This document shows, one piece after another, positions 43,923 to 54,522 of a stretch of 64,000 bases of DNA. The notes under the pieces were generated by a model, which was not told the origin of the DNA, searched no databases, and saw nothing but the letters and a program-made list of their open reading frames with translations. A program made the position numbers and the translations under genes. The stretch comes from Streptomonospora mangrovi (GTDB lineage: Bacteria > Actinomycetota > Actinomycetes > Streptosporangiales > Streptosporangiaceae). The stretch is taken from assembly GCF_027604915.1 (NCBI RefSeq), contig NZ_JAJAQC010000028.1:30139-94138 (forward strand), given 5' to 3'. The number at the start of each line of letters is the position of its first letter. Positions within the stretch are counted from its first letter, which is position 1.

Positions 43923-45722
43923 TCAGCGGGGCGCGAAGGACTCCACCGCGCGCTCGTAGACGGCCTCGTAGTCGTCCCGGTGGTCGGCGGGGACGTTGAT
44001 GGTCACCGCGTAGGTCTCCTCGCCGATGGTCACCAGGTGGGTGGCGAAGTAGCGGCGCGGCGTGGGCCAGTCCTCGTGGCTGAACTCCGCCTGCCAGCGG
44101 GCGACGTCCCACTCGGCGGAGAAGCCGCCGCCGTCGACCTCGGTCATCTCCAGCGCCTGGTAGTCCGACACCTTGGGGTCCTCCTGGAACTCCCGGTGGT
44201 CGGCCTCGATCCAGCCGTAGCTGGTGTCGGGGTCGGCGGAGCCGTTGACCCAGCCGTCGACGTAGAGCAGGTGGTCGCCGTCGGGCTCGAACCGCACGTA
44301 GGCGTCGTCGCTGATCGCGGTGTCGTCCACCGACCACTCGGCGGGGTAGTCCACGGTGTACCAGGACGACCGGAAGGTCTCGTAGCGGGTCCAGTCGCGG
44401 GTGACCAGCACCACCGCCACCACCAGCACCACCACCAGGATCAGCGCGCCGGCGACGATGGCCACCGGCACCCCGGCGTCGCCCCGGCGGCGCCGGGCGT
44501 CGGGCAGGGTCGCGGGCCCCTGGCCGGCGTGGCCCGGGGGCGGGGTGTGCGGGCCGGAGGGGTGCGGGGTGGCCGGCCCGCCGTAGGGGCGCGGCGTGGC
44601 CGGGCCGCCGTGGGGGTGGGGCGTGGTGGGTCCGCCGTAGGGGTGCGGGGTGGTCGGGCCGGGGTGCCCCGGGGGCGGTGCGGCGCCGCCGAAGGGCGCC
44701 CCCCGGGGGCCGGAGGGACCGGACGGCCCGGAGGGGTGGGGGGTGTCGGAGCCCAGCCGCCCTGCGGGGGGCGGGGTGTGCGGACCGGAGGGGTACCCGG
44801 CGGCGCCCGGGGCCGCGCCGCCCGCCGCCCACACCCCGGTGCGCGGGCCGGTGGCCGAGCCGGCGGGGGCGTGCGGGCCGGTCGCCGTCCGGCTCGCGGC
44901 GCCGGAGCCGCGCAGCAGCTCCAGCGCGGCGTCGGCGGTGAGCCGGGCGGCGGGATCGCGCTCCAGCAGCCCCGCCACCACCGGCGCCAGCGGCCCGGCG
45001 AAGGACAGCGGGGGCAGCGGCGCCGACAGCACCGCCGCGATCGCCGCCGTGATGGAGTCGCGGCGGAACGGCGACTCCCCGTTCAGCGCGGTATAGAGGG
45101 TCACCCCCACGCTCCACAGGTCCGAGGCGGGGGTGGCCTGCTCGCTGCGCAGCCGCTCGGGCGACATGTACTCCGGCGAGCCGACCAGCGCGCCGGTGCG
45201 GGTGATGGAGGCGCCGCCCTCCATGGTCGCGATGCCGAAGTCGGTGAGCACCACCCGGTCGCCCTCGCCGAGCATGACGTTGCCCGGCTTGATGTCGCGG
45301 TGCACCACCCCGTTGGCGTGCGCGGCGCGCACCGCCTCCAGCAGCGCCCCGGCGACCGCCGCCGCGCGCTCGGGCGGCAGCGGACCGGTGCGGCCGATCT
45401 CCTCCTGGAGGGAGCGGCCCCGGATCAGCTCCATGACGACCCAGGGGTGCCCCTCGAAGTCGAACACGTCGTGGATGGTGATGACCGAGGGGTGCGACAC
45501 CCGCGCCGCCGTCTGGGCCTCGCGGCGCACCCGCGCGTGGGCGTCGGCGCGCTCGGCCTCGGTGAGGTGCCCCGGCAGCAGGACCTCCTTGACGGCGACG
45601 GTGCGCTCCAGGCCGGTGTCCAGCGCCTGCCAGACCACGCCCATGCCGCCGCGGCCCAGTTCGCGCTGGAGGAGGTAGCGGCCGGCGACCGTGCGCGCGT
45701 GCTCGCCGCTGTCAAGTGCCAT
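43923..45722 (-). CDS. Serine/threonine protein kinase with extracytoplasmic domain
   Basis: A 599-aa membrane kinase. Kinase domain about 14-270: LGRGGMGVVWQA, VAVKEVLL, VHRDIKPGNVML, LTDFGIA, VGSPEYMSPERL. Residues about 275-410 are a Pro/Gly/Thr/His-rich linker with repeated TPHPYGG/TPHPHGG units. A TM helix (VPVAIVAGALILVVVLVVAV) leads to a ~160-residue outer domain starting WTRYETFRSSWYTVDYPAEW. No PASTA repeats, so the ligand differs from PknB's. Start ATG 45722. Neighbour fumC is separately terminated. Confidence 0.94.
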   Translation of the reverse strand: MALDSGEHARTVAGRYLLQRELGRGGMGVVWQALDTGLERTVAVKEVLLPGHLTEAERADAHARVRREAQTAARVSHPSVITIHDVFDFEGHPWVVMELIRGRSLQEEIGRTGPLPPERAAAVAGALLEAVRAAHANGVVHRDIKPGNVMLGEGDRVVLTDFGIATMEGGASITRTGALVGSPEYMSPERLRSEQATPASDLWSVGVTLYTALNGESPFRRDSITAAIAAVLSAPLPPLSFAGPLAPVVAGLLERDPAARLTADAALELLRGSGAASRTATGPHAPAGSATGPRTGVWAAGGAAPGAAGYPSGPHTPPPAGRLGSDTPHPSGPSGPSGPRGAPFGGAAPPPGHPGPTTPHPYGGPTTPHPHGGPATPRPYGGPATPHPSGPHTPPPGHAGQGPATLPDARRRRGDAGVPVAIVAGALILVVVLVVAVVLVTRDWTRYETFRSSWYTVDYPAEWSVDDTAISDDAYVRFEPDGDHLLYVDGWVNGSADPDTSYGWIEADHREFQEDPKVSDYQALEMTEVDGGGFSAEWDVARWQAEFSHEDWPTPRRYFATHLVTIGEETYAVTINVPADHRDDYEAVYERAVESFAPR

Positions 45723-45844
45723 CAGGGCGCCTCTCCGGGGGAAGGGGTACTCCAGCAGGGTACTCAGCGGGCCGCGCCGGGATCGAGCGTTCGCGGGGCG
45801 CTGACCGCAACCGGGCGCGGGCCGGCGCTGCCCGGCGCAGTCGA

Positions 45845-45868
45845 AGGGGGCCGGTCGCCCGGCCCCCT
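45845..45868 (-). terminator. 10-bp hairpin downstream of fumC
   Basis: AGGGGGCCGG (45845-45854) pairs with 45859-45868 around TCGC, about 50 bp beyond the fumC stop on the minus strand. Confidence 0.65.
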
Positions 45869-45916
45869 CCCGCGTCGCGCGCCGGCCCCGCCGGCCCTAC
45901 CCGGACCTCACCGGCC

Positions 45917-47305
45917 TCACTGCGAGTTGGTCATCCGCAGCACGTCCAGGGCCTCGTCCAGTTGGGCCTCGGTGAGCTTGCCGTCGGCGACGTAGCCGCG
46001 CTCCAGCACCACCTCGCGGATGGTCTTGCGCTCGGCCAGCGACTGCTTGGCGACCTTGGCGGCCTCCTCGTAGCCGATGTAGCGGTTGAGCGGGGTGACG
46101 ATGGAGGGGGAGGACTCCGCGTACTCGCGGCAGCGCTCCACGTTGGCCTCGATGCCCGCCACGCAGCGGTCGGCGAAGACCCGCGAGACGTTGGCCAGCA
46201 GCCGGATCGACTCCAGCACGTTGCGGGCGATCATCGGAAGCTGCACGTTCAGCTCGAAGTTGCCGGCCGAGCCGCCGAAGGCCACCGCCGCGTCGTTGCC
46301 CACCACCTGCGAGGACACCTGGAGCATCGCCTCGCACAGCACCGGGTTGACCTTGCCCGGCATGATCGAGGAGCCCGGCTGGAGGTCGGGCAGCAGGATT
46401 TCGGTCAGGCCGGTGCGCGGGCCCGAGCCCATCCACCGGATGTCGTTGGCGATCTTGACGAACCCGACCGCGATCGTGCGCAGTTGGCCCGACAGCTCCA
46501 CCAGGCCGTCGCGGGCGCCCTGGGCCTCGAAGTGGTCGCGCGCCTCGGTCAGCGGCAGGCCGGTGGCCGCGGCGATCTCGGCGATGACCCGCTCGGCGAA
46601 GCCCTCGGGGGTGTTGATGCCGGTGCCCACGGCGGTGCCGCCCAGCGGCAGCTCGGCCACGCGCGGCAGGGTGGCCTCAACGCGCTCCACGCCGTAGCGC
46701 ACCTGCGCGGCGTAGCCGGCGAACTCCTGGCCCAGCGTCACCGGCGTGGCGTCCATGAGGTGGGTGCGCCCGCTCTTGACGACGGTGGCGAACTCCTCGG
46801 CCTTGGCCGACAGCGCGGCCTCCAGGTGCCGCAGCGCCGGAACGAGGTCGTTGACCAGCGCCGAGGTAGCGGCGATGTGGATCGACGACGGGTAGACGTC
46901 GTTGGAGGACTGCGAGGCGTTGACGTGGTCGTTGGGGTGCACGGGGGCGCCCAGCCGCTCACTGGCCAGGGTGGCCACGACCTCGTTGGTGTTCATGTTG
47001 CTGGACGTGCCCGAGCCGGTCTGGAACACGTCGATGGGGAACTCGGCGTTCCACCGGCCCTCGGCGACCTCCAGGGCGGCCTCGCGGACGGCCTTGGCCA
47101 GGTCCTCGGGGATCACGCCCAACTCGGCGTTGACCTTGGCCGCCGCCGCCTTGATGTGGCCCAGGGCCGCGATGTTGGCGTGCTCGATGCCCTGGCCGGA
47201 GATCGGGAAGTTCTCCACGGCCCGCTGGGTCTGCGCGCGCCACTTGGCCTCGGCGGGGACCTTGACCTCGCCCATCGAGTCGTGCTCGATGCGGAATTCG
47301 CTCAT
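45917..47305 (-). CDS. fumC: Fumarate hydratase, class II
   Basis: A 462-aa TCA-cycle enzyme interconverting fumarate and malate. The superfamily signature [11 protein letters not shown] is intact, together with [29 protein letters not shown] and [11 protein letters not shown] (substrate-binding). ATG 47305 follows GGAGGTG; a frame to 47374 is unconserved. It lies near glpX, ispH and xseA, a neighbourhood shared with streptomycetes. Confidence 0.97.
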   Translation of the reverse strand: MSEFRIEHDSMGEVKVPAEAKWRAQTQRAVENFPISGQGIEHANIAALGHIKAAAAKVNAELGVIPEDLAKAVREAALEVAEGRWNAEFPIDVFQTGSGTSSNMNTNEVVATLASERLGAPVHPNDHVNASQSSNDVYPSSIHIAATSALVNDLVPALRHLEAALSAKAEEFATVVKSGRTHLMDATPVTLGQEFAGYAAQVRYGVERVEATLPRVAELPLGGTAVGTGINTPEGFAERVIAEIAAATGLPLTEARDHFEAQGARDGLVELSGQLRTIAVGFVKIANDIRWMGSGPRTGLTEILLPDLQPGSSIMPGKVNPVLCEAMLQVSSQVVGNDAAVAFGGSAGNFELNVQLPMIARNVLESIRLLANVSRVFADRCVAGIEANVERCREYAESSPSIVTPLNRYIGYEEAAKVAKQSLAERKTIREVVLERGYVADGKLTEAQLDEALDVLRMTNSQ

Positions 47306-47380
47306 TGCTGTAAGACACCTCCACAGGAACCTGAACCACAGACTGCCAGACCCGGCGAGCGCCGCGCGCGGCAACCCCGG

Positions 47381-47418
47381 CGCCCCCGCCTGCGGGTTCG
47401 CCGGTCAGGGCGGGGGCG
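47381..47418 (-). terminator. 10-bp stem downstream of the DUF1707 gene
   Basis: CGCCCCCGCC (47381-47390) pairs with 47409-47418 over an 18-nt loop, about 30 bp past the DUF1707 stop. Weak because of the large loop. Confidence 0.4.
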
Positions 47419-47450
47419 GGCTGTGGCGGCCGCGCGCGGGGAGGCGCGGA

Positions 47451-48047
47451 TCACTCCAGCGCGGCGCGGCGGCGCCGCCAGGGCAGCCGGCCCCGCGCCC
47501 GGCGCGGCGGGCGCACCCGCACCGTGCCCAGCAGCGAGAAGCCCGAGACCTCCAGCACGGGCGCGTCGGCGCGGCGCGGCGGCCGCACGGCGGTGGTGCG
47601 CCGGCCCAGCAGCGACCGGCCGCGCATGCGGACCTCGACGCCTTCGGGCACGGTGATCAGGACGCGGCCGAAGACGCACAGCACCGGCATGCGCACGTGC
47701 CCGCGCACCAGCAGGGCCTCGCGCAGGTCGAGTTCGAGGGTGCCGCCGACCGCCGCGGCGGGCTCGGTGGGGCGCACCACCCACCGGCCGGCGCGGCGCA
47801 GCGTGGTGAACATCGCCACCAGCGGGCGCTCGTCGAGTTGGAGGGGCTGCCGGTCGGGCGGGAGCAGGTCGGCGAGGGCGGCGGGCAGTTCGCCGAGGGT
47901 GCGGGCCCGGTACACGCGGTCGACGCGCTCCTCGAACTCCGCGAGGTCGAGCCGGCCGTCGGCCGCGGCCGCGCGCAGCGCCTCGACCACGCGTTCGCGG
48001 TCGGCGTTGGAGGCGCGCAGGCGGGCGGGGGTCGGGCCGTCGTTCAC
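47451..48047 (-). CDS. DUF1707 domain protein
   Basis: A 198-aa protein with an N-terminal DUF1707 module (about 8-60; LRASNADRERVVEALRAAAA, LDLAEFEERVDRVYRARTLG), then a beta-rich C-terminal part (about 75-180; GTLELDLREALLVRGHVRMP, VEVRMRGRSLLGRR) resembling the cell-wall-active antibiotics response (LiaF-like) domain, and a strongly basic end. GTG 48047 lies one base after GGAGG, tighter than usual. There is no TM helix. Function unknown; envelope-stress signalling is suggested by the C-domain. Confidence 0.88.
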   Translation of the reverse strand: MNDGPTPARLRASNADRERVVEALRAAAADGRLDLAEFEERVDRVYRARTLGELPAALADLLPPDRQPLQLDERPLVAMFTTLRRAGRWVVRPTEPAAAVGGTLELDLREALLVRGHVRMPVLCVFGRVLITVPEGVEVRMRGRSLLGRRTTAVRPPRRADAPVLEVSGFSLLGTVRVRPPRRARGRLPWRRRRAALE

Positions 48048-48230
48048 GCCTCCACGGTAGCCGCTGGGCGCGCCGCGCACAGGTCCGGAAAGCGGGCCTG
48101 TGCACGGCGGCGCGGAAGCGGCGCGGCCCCGAGCAGGCGGGGCGTCGCCGAAGCCGTCCACAGGCAGGGTTGTCCACAGGCACGGGAAAAGCGGTGGAGA
48201 ATTCGCGTCCGGCGACCCTACGGTGATCGC

Positions 48231-49213
<983 letters not shown>

Positions 49214-49217
<4 letters not shown>

Positions 49218-50032
49218 CCCTCGACACCGACACCCGCGCGGCCGCCCCTTCGCCGCCCGCACCGCCGCGCCGGTTCGAGTTCGCGCCCGTGGCCGGTGTG
49301 CTGGCGCGCGAGTGGGCGCTGTACCGCCGCAGTTGGCGGCCCACCACCTTCGCGGCGGTGGCCGAACCCGTCATCATGCTGCTGGCCTTCGGCGTGGGCC
49401 TGGGGTCGCTGATCGGCGCGATCGGCGGCTACGACTACATCGAGTTCCTGGGCACCGGCATCGTGGCCACCTCGGTGCTGTTCACCTCGATGTTCCCCGG
49501 GCTGATCGACACCTTCGTGCGGCGGGTCTTCCAGCACACCTACGACGGCATGCTCGCCGCGCCGGTGGACGTGCGCGAACTCGTCACCGGCGAGGCCACC
49601 TGGATCGCGTGCAAGGCCGGCGTCTACGGCTGCGCGCCGCTGCTGGTGGCGATCGGGTTCGGGCTGCCGGCCTCGCCGGCCATGCTGCTGGTGCCCCTCA
49701 TCGCGTTCGTGACCGGGTTCGGGTTCGCGCTGACCGGGGTGTGGCTGTCGGCGGTAGTGCCCTCGATCAAGACGATGGACTACATCATCTCCGGGGTCAT
49801 CACGCCGCTCTACCTGATCGCCGGCACGTTCTTCCCGATCGACTCCCTGCCCGCCTGGGCGCAGGTGGTGGCGCGCATCAACCCGCTGTACCACTGCGTG
49901 GAGCTGGTGCGGGCCACGGCTTTCGGCATCGAGCCGCTGCGCGACCTCGGCCACTTCGCGGCGCTGCTGGTGTTCGTCGCGGTGATGTGGCTGCTGGCGG
50001 TGGTGCAGATGCGGCGGCGCCTCATCGACTGA
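49214..50032 (+). CDS. ABC-2 type transporter permease (DrrB/NodJ type)
   Basis: A 272-aa permease with six hydrophobic segments: EPVIMLLAFGVGLGSLIGAI, IVATSVLFTSMF, CAPLLVAIGFGL, LLVPLIAFVTGFGFALTG, IISGVITPLYLIAGTFFPI and AALLVFVAVMWLLAVV. The amphipathic N-terminus AREWALYRRSWRP is typical of NodJ. Coupled by ATGA to the ATPase gene. It ends just before the homopolymer-rich gap. Confidence 0.93.
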
Positions 50033-50082
50033 CCCGCTCATCCGCCCCGCCCGCCGGGTACCTCCGGCGGGCCGGGCGGACC

Positions 50083-50211
50083 GGGGGGGGGGGGGGGGGG
50101 CCCCCCCCCCCCGCGGAAAAGCCCGCCCCGGGGGGCCCCGCCGCCCCGCGGACACGGGGCCCCCCCGGCGCCCCCCCCCCCGGGGGGGGGGGGCGCGGGC
50201 CCCCCCCCCCC
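50083..50211. repeat. Extreme G/C homopolymer tracts
   Basis: 18 G (50083-50100) then 12 C (50101-50112); later 7 C (50160-50166), 11 C (50171-50181), 12 G (50182-50193) and 12 C (50200-50211). They fill the gap between convergent genes where a terminator hairpin would be expected. Confidence 0.9.
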
Positions 50212-50250
50212 GGGAGAAACGGCCGGCCGGGTGCGCCCGGCCGGCCCGGC

Positions 50251-51843
50251 TCACTGGCCGCCGTTGGGCGCCCAGCGCGCCCGCACCGACATCGACTCCT
50301 GGGTGAACCCCACCGAGCCGCCCAGCACGCCCCACTGCTCGGGCGCGTGCTCGCCGGCCTCGGCCATCAGCGGCTCCAGGTCCACGAACATCCCCATGTG
50401 GGCGTCCTCGGTGCCCTCCATGGCCTGCTGGTACAGCGGGTCGTCGCCCAGCCGGCCGGTGCCGGTCGACCCCGAGGTCACGACCACGGCCGAACCGTCG
50501 CCGTTGACCCCCGGCGGGGAGTCGTAGGAACCCGCCCACAGTTGGGTCACGGCCTCCTCCAGCGCGGCGGTGTCGGCGCCCTCGGCGCGGTACTGGAAGG
50601 ACGGCGCCGAACTCGTGCCGCCGAAGAAGTCGTCGACCGACCCGCCGAGGTCGGTGAACCCGAGCGCGGTCTGGGTGCCCAGGACGCTGGTCATGCCGTC
50701 GGGCATGGTCAGGCCGAGGTCGGACATGGCGCTCTCGAAGTCGGAGAAGTCGTCGGGGGCGTCCTCGTAGCCCTGGGCGATCAGGGAGTCCAGGCCGGTG
50801 CCGCCCATGGCGAGCACGGTGTCGTCGGGGAGGTTGCCCAGGTGGTCCAGGCCGGGGTCGGGGATGTCGTAGTCGGCCATGGAGATCCCGTCGGCCGAGA
50901 CCTCGAAGGTGTCGCCGCGCAGTTCGACGTAGCTGCTCTCGATGGTCAGCCCCACGGCCATGCGCCCGCTGACGTTCTCGTAGGTCTCCAGCGGGACGGC
51001 GGGCTCCACGGGGGAGCCGAACTCGTCGTAGCCGCCGTAGGGCGAGGACTCGGTCTCGGCCATGGCGGCGGCCAGCGCGCCGAGGTCGGTCCAGGCCGAG
51101 GCCACGGTGTCGCCGCCGATGGCGTCCATGTCGCCGGTGTAGGTGGCGTTGTCGGCCAGCGTGCCGGCGGAGTCGACCTGGTGGTCGAGGTCGGCCAGGG
51201 TCTCGGGGGTGGGGGTGAGCAGCGCGAAGTCGTCGCGGACCTCGAAGTGGAGTTCGGTCTGGGTCTGCAACTCGCGCAGGGCGGCGTCGGCCGCGTCGGC
51301 GTCCTCGCAGGCCAGGGCGATCGCCACGGCGGGGCCGGTGCCGTCGACGGCGGCGTTCTCGTTGGCGGGCTGCCACAGGGCCACCCCGAAGCGCTGGCCC
51401 AGCCAGGGCTCGAAGTCGGCCTCGTAGGTCATGTCGACGCCCAGGCTCTCGATCATGCCGTCGACGACCTCCTGGGCGGGGTCGGCCTCGGGGTCGATCT
51501 CGTCGCGGACGGTGTCGGGCAGGCGCTCGGCGAACTGCGCGTAGTTGGCGAGCTGGCCGCCGTTGGGCTGGAGGTTCAGCTCGGCGAACACCATGGCAGA
51601 CCCGGGCAGCACGGTGGCGGGGTCGGGGCCGACGAAGGCGTCGCGCACCACGGTGTTGGCCGCCCACACGGTGGTGGCCATGAGCACCACGCCCAGGCCG
51701 GCGGCCACCGGGACCAGCCAGACGCGGCCGGCGCGGCGCGGGGGGCCCGGCGCCGGCGCGTAACCCGGGCCCGGGGGAGGCGGCGGGTACTGGCCGCCCG
51801 GGGCTCCCCACTGGCCCTGGTTGGGGGGATCAGGGTAGGACAT
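50251..51843 (-). CDS. DUF3352 domain membrane-anchored protein
   Basis: A 530-aa protein: Pro/Gly-rich cytoplasmic tail (about 1-38), TM helix (VWLVPVAAGLGVVLMATTVW), and a large acidic extracytoplasmic DUF3352 domain (AMVFAELNLQPNGGQLANYA, EADFEPWLGQRFGVALWQ, LPDDTVLAMGGTGLDSLI, SVLGTQTALGFTDLGGSVDD). The repeated halves resemble a lipid-binding or adhesion fold, but function is unknown. The family is common in actinobacteria as a single gene. Confidence 0.9.
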   Translation of the reverse strand: MSYPDPPNQGQWGAPGGQYPPPPPGPGYAPAPGPPRRAGRVWLVPVAAGLGVVLMATTVWAANTVVRDAFVGPDPATVLPGSAMVFAELNLQPNGGQLANYAQFAERLPDTVRDEIDPEADPAQEVVDGMIESLGVDMTYEADFEPWLGQRFGVALWQPANENAAVDGTGPAVAIALACEDADAADAALRELQTQTELHFEVRDDFALLTPTPETLADLDHQVDSAGTLADNATYTGDMDAIGGDTVASAWTDLGALAAAMAETESSPYGGYDEFGSPVEPAVPLETYENVSGRMAVGLTIESSYVELRGDTFEVSADGISMADYDIPDPGLDHLGNLPDDTVLAMGGTGLDSLIAQGYEDAPDDFSDFESAMSDLGLTMPDGMTSVLGTQTALGFTDLGGSVDDFFGGTSSAPSFQYRAEGADTAALEEAVTQLWAGSYDSPPGVNGDGSAVVVTSGSTGTGRLGDDPLYQQAMEGTEDAHMGMFVDLEPLMAEAGEHAPEQWGVLGGSVGFTQESMSVRARWAPNGGQ

Positions 51844-51896
51844 CGCACCTCCGTCGGATCACGCTTATCCGCTACGAAGGTACCAATGCGGGCTTT

Positions 51897-51928
51897 GCCC
51901 GAATGCCCTGTCCACAGGGCATTCGGGC
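51897..51928 (-). terminator. 14-bp hairpin downstream of glpX
   Basis: 51897-51910 pairs perfectly with 51915-51928 (loop TCCA), about 20 bp beyond the glpX stop on the minus strand. Confidence 0.8.
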
Positions 51929-51950
51929 GACATGGGGGCTGCCCGGGGGG

Positions 51951-52982
51951 TTAGCGTGCGGCGGCGATCGCGCCGAAGTCCACGCCGCTGTAGCCGGCCA
52001 GCTTGGCGAGCCGGTGCTCGCTGCGGATCTGCCGCACGGTGCCGCTGCGGCCCCGCATGACCAGGGAGTCCGTGACGGCGCCGCCGGGCACGTAGCGCAC
52101 GCCGCCCACCAGTTCGCCGTCGGTGATCCCGGTGGCGGCGAAGAACACGTCCTCACTCGACACCAGGTCGTCGGTGGTCAGCACGCGGTCCAGGTCGTGC
52201 CCGGCGTCCAGGGCCCGGCGCCGCTCGTCGTCGTCGGTTGGCCACAACCGGCCTTGGATCACGCCGCCCAGGCACTTCATGGCGCACGCGGAGATGATGC
52301 CCTCAGGGGTGCCCCCGATCCCCAGCAGCAGGTCCACACCGGTGCCGGGGCGGGCCGCCATGATGGCGCCGGCGACGTCGCCGTCGGTGATGAACTTGAT
52401 GCGCGCGCCGGCCTCGCGGACCTGGCGCACGATCTCCTCGTGGCGGGGGCGGTCCAGGATGACGACGGTGACGTCCTGGGGGGTGGCGCCCTTGGCGCGG
52501 GCCACGGCGCGGACGTTGTCGGCGATGGGCGCGGTGATGTCCACGACGTCGGCGGCCTCGGGCCCGGTGGCCAGCTTCTCCATGTAGAACACCGCGGAGG
52601 GGTCGAACATGGAGTGGCGCGGCGCCACCGCCAGCACGGAGACGGCGTTGGGCATGCCCATGGCGGTCAGCCGGGTGCCGTCGATGGGGTCGACGGCGAC
52701 GTCGCAGTCGGGACCCGAGCCGTCGCCCACGCGCTCGCCGTTGAACAGCATCGGCGCGTTGTCCTTCTCGCCCTCCCCGATCACCACGGTGCCGTTCATG
52801 GACACCGTGCTGATCATGTGCCGCATCCCGCGCACGGCCACGCCGTCGGCGCCGTTCTTGTCGCCGCGCCCCACCCAGCGCGCGGCGGCCAGCGCCGCGG
52901 CCTCGGTGACCCGGACGAGTTCCAGCGCCAGGTTGCGGTCGGGCGCGTCGGGGGAGCCCGGGGCGACGGTGGAATCGGTCAT
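51951..52982 (-). CDS. glpX: Fructose-1,6-bisphosphatase, class II (GlpX)
   Basis: A 343-aa gluconeogenic phosphatase. Metal-binding motifs: [30 protein letters not shown]; also [17 protein letters not shown] and [17 protein letters not shown] 52982 follows GGAGAGG. Full length. It is divergent from a TetR regulator gene and belongs to the fumC-glpX-ispH-xseA neighbourhood. Confidence 0.96.
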   Translation of the reverse strand: MTDSTVAPGSPDAPDRNLALELVRVTEAAALAAARWVGRGDKNGADGVAVRGMRHMISTVSMNGTVVIGEGEKDNAPMLFNGERVGDGSGPDCDVAVDPIDGTRLTAMGMPNAVSVLAVAPRHSMFDPSAVFYMEKLATGPEAADVVDITAPIADNVRAVARAKGATPQDVTVVILDRPRHEEIVRQVREAGARIKFITDGDVAGAIMAARPGTGVDLLLGIGGTPEGIISACAMKCLGGVIQGRLWPTDDDERRRALDAGHDLDRVLTTDDLVSSEDVFFAATGITDGELVGGVRYVPGGAVTDSLVMRGRSGTVRQIRSEHRLAKLAGYSGVDFGAIAAAR

Positions 52983-53025
52983 CGGTGAGCCTCTCCAAGC
53001 CGGGCGAGTCTCGCCCGCGGCGGTC

Positions 53026-53052
53026 GGTGATTTTGGGACAAGCGTAATCACC
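53026..53052. promoter_or_regulatory. GGTGATT / AATCACC dyad in the glpX-TetR gap
   Basis: Perfect 7-bp inverted arms (53026-53032, 53046-53052) over 13 bp, centred in the divergent intergenic space. Spacing suits a dimeric repressor such as the adjoining TetR protein. Confidence 0.5.
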
Positions 53053-53115
53053 TGACGTAATGTCGACCTAGGCGGGCCGCTGGCGCGCCGAGCGAAAGGA
53101 ACGGTAGGGCCGAGG

Positions 53116-53736
53116 TTGACTGTCGAGAAGGTGCACAAGCCGGTGCGGACCTCCCACCGAGGCGCGGCCACGCGCAGCGCCCTGCTCAAGGCCGCCGCGC
53201 ACGTGTTCCGCACGGTGGGGTTCGCCCGCGCGGGCGTGAGCGAGGTCGTGGAGCAGGCCGGGGCCAGCGTCGGGAGCCTCTACCACCACTTCACCGGCAA
53301 GGCCGACCTCTACCACGCGCTGTACGAGGAGTTCCAGCAGCGCCAGCAGGACCGCACCCACCGCGCCGTGGCCGAGGCCCGCGCCCGGGGCGAGAACGAC
53401 CCCACCCGGCTGATGTACACCGCCGCGCGCGCCTACCTGGAGGGCTGCATCGAGGAGCGCGAGACCACGCTGCTTTTCTTCAGCGGCGACGGCCCGCCCG
53501 GGTTCGACTCCAAGCTGCGCGAGCGGCTGCGCCAGTGGACCGACCGCAACGTCGCGCTGTTCCGCAAGGCTGACGAGCCGGTGGACGAGGCGCTGCTGAT
53601 GGTGGTCAGCGGGGCCATGCTGCTGGCGGTCACCGAGGTCATCCGCCGCGACGACGCCGAGGCGCGCCGGCTGGCCGACGACATCACGGGGCTGCTGTCG
53701 CGGCTGGAGCCGCGCCGGCCCGCGCCGACGGACTGA
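53116..53736 (+). CDS. TetR-family transcription regulator
   Basis: A 206-aa repressor. HTH about 15-60: [40 protein letters not shown]. The C-terminal ligand domain has [23 protein letters not shown] 53116 gives the usual short basic leader; GTG 53131 five codons later is an alternative. Divergent from glpX, but control of a third gene is equally possible. Confidence 0.9.
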   Translation: MTVEKVHKPVRTSHRGAATRSALLKAAAHVFRTVGFARAGVSEVVEQAGASVGSLYHHFTGKADLYHALYEEFQQRQQDRTHRAVAEARARGENDPTRLMYTAARAYLEGCIEERETTLLFFSGDGPPGFDSKLRERLRQWTDRNVALFRKADEPVDEALLMVVSGAMLLAVTEVIRRDDAEARRLADDITGLLSRLEPRRPAPTD

Positions 53737-53918
53737 ACCTCCTGGCATCCCCGGTACCCCCTGATACCGGCGGGTCGGGGAGTTCCCGATCACGGTGTGA
53801 GAAGGTGCGGGTGTTTTCCGCTGTCACCGGGCTGTCTCCGTCGTGAGACTGGGTATGCCGATAACCCAGCCAACAGCCACCTTGCGTGAGCGAACCTTCA
53901 GCACGGAGTTGACTACAG

Positions 53919-54356
53919 ATGCTCGGCGACATCATCGACTGGTTTAAGGGACTTCTGGGCGGCGCCGCGGAGTCGGCGACCGGCGGGTTCACCGCCGCCT
54001 CCGACGGCCTGCACGAGGCGGCCGCGGGCACCGCCCAGGACTACACCGGCGCGGCCCAGGACGCCGCCAACGACGCGGGCGGCATGGCGGGCGAGTACCT
54101 CCAGTCGGCCGAGGGCAACGCCCAGGACGCGGCCGGCGTCGCCGGGGAGTTCGCGGGCGCGGCCGAGGGCGCCACCGTGGACGCCGCGGGCACCGCGCAG
54201 GAGTCGCTCCAGGAGGCCAGCGCCGGCGCCGCCGCCGACCTGGAGAACGCCCAGGCGGCGGCCGGGGAGTTCACCCAGGGCGCCCAGGACGTCGCGGCCG
54301 ACCCCGGGGCGGCGGCGCAGGAGCAGGCCCAGCAGTACATCGAGCGCGAGCGCTGA
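53919..54356 (+). CDS. Ala/Gly/Gln-rich LEA-like protein with amphipathic N-terminus
   Basis: A 145-aa acidic protein. The first ~15 residues (MLGDIIDWFKGLLGG) form an amphipathic helix; the rest is a run of Ala-rich, helix-prone segments (GTAQDYTGAAQDAANDAGG, GNAQDAAGVAGEFAGAAEG, GTAQESLQEASAG) with an approximate 11-residue rhythm, like LEA or apolipoprotein-like coats. No enzyme motif. Such proteins stabilise membranes or lipid bodies, but that is inference. It is followed by a strong hairpin and so is monocistronic. Confidence 0.75.
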   Translation: MLGDIIDWFKGLLGGAAESATGGFTAASDGLHEAAAGTAQDYTGAAQDAANDAGGMAGEYLQSAEGNAQDAAGVAGEFAGAAEGATVDAAGTAQESLQEASAGAAADLENAQAAAGEFTQGAQDVAADPGAAAQEQAQQYIERER

Positions 54357-54366
54357 TCCGCCGCAC

Positions 54367-54402
54367 ACCGGCGGTGCGGCCGGGCCGGGCCGCACCGCCG
54401 GT
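54367..54402 (+). terminator. 15-bp hairpin after the LEA-like gene
   Basis: ACCGGCGGTGCGGCC (54367-54381) pairs perfectly with 54388-54402, loop of 6 nt, 11 bp past the stop. A second imperfect hairpin follows at 54419-54452. Confidence 0.8.
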
Positions 54403-54522
54403 CCGGTGCGAGCGCGAGCGCCCCGCGGCGACCGTTGCGGTCGCGGCGGGGCGCGGTGCGTCGCGGGGCCGGCGCGGGAGCGCCGGGCCGGGCGGATCGG
54501 CCGGGTGGACCGGCCGGGCGGA

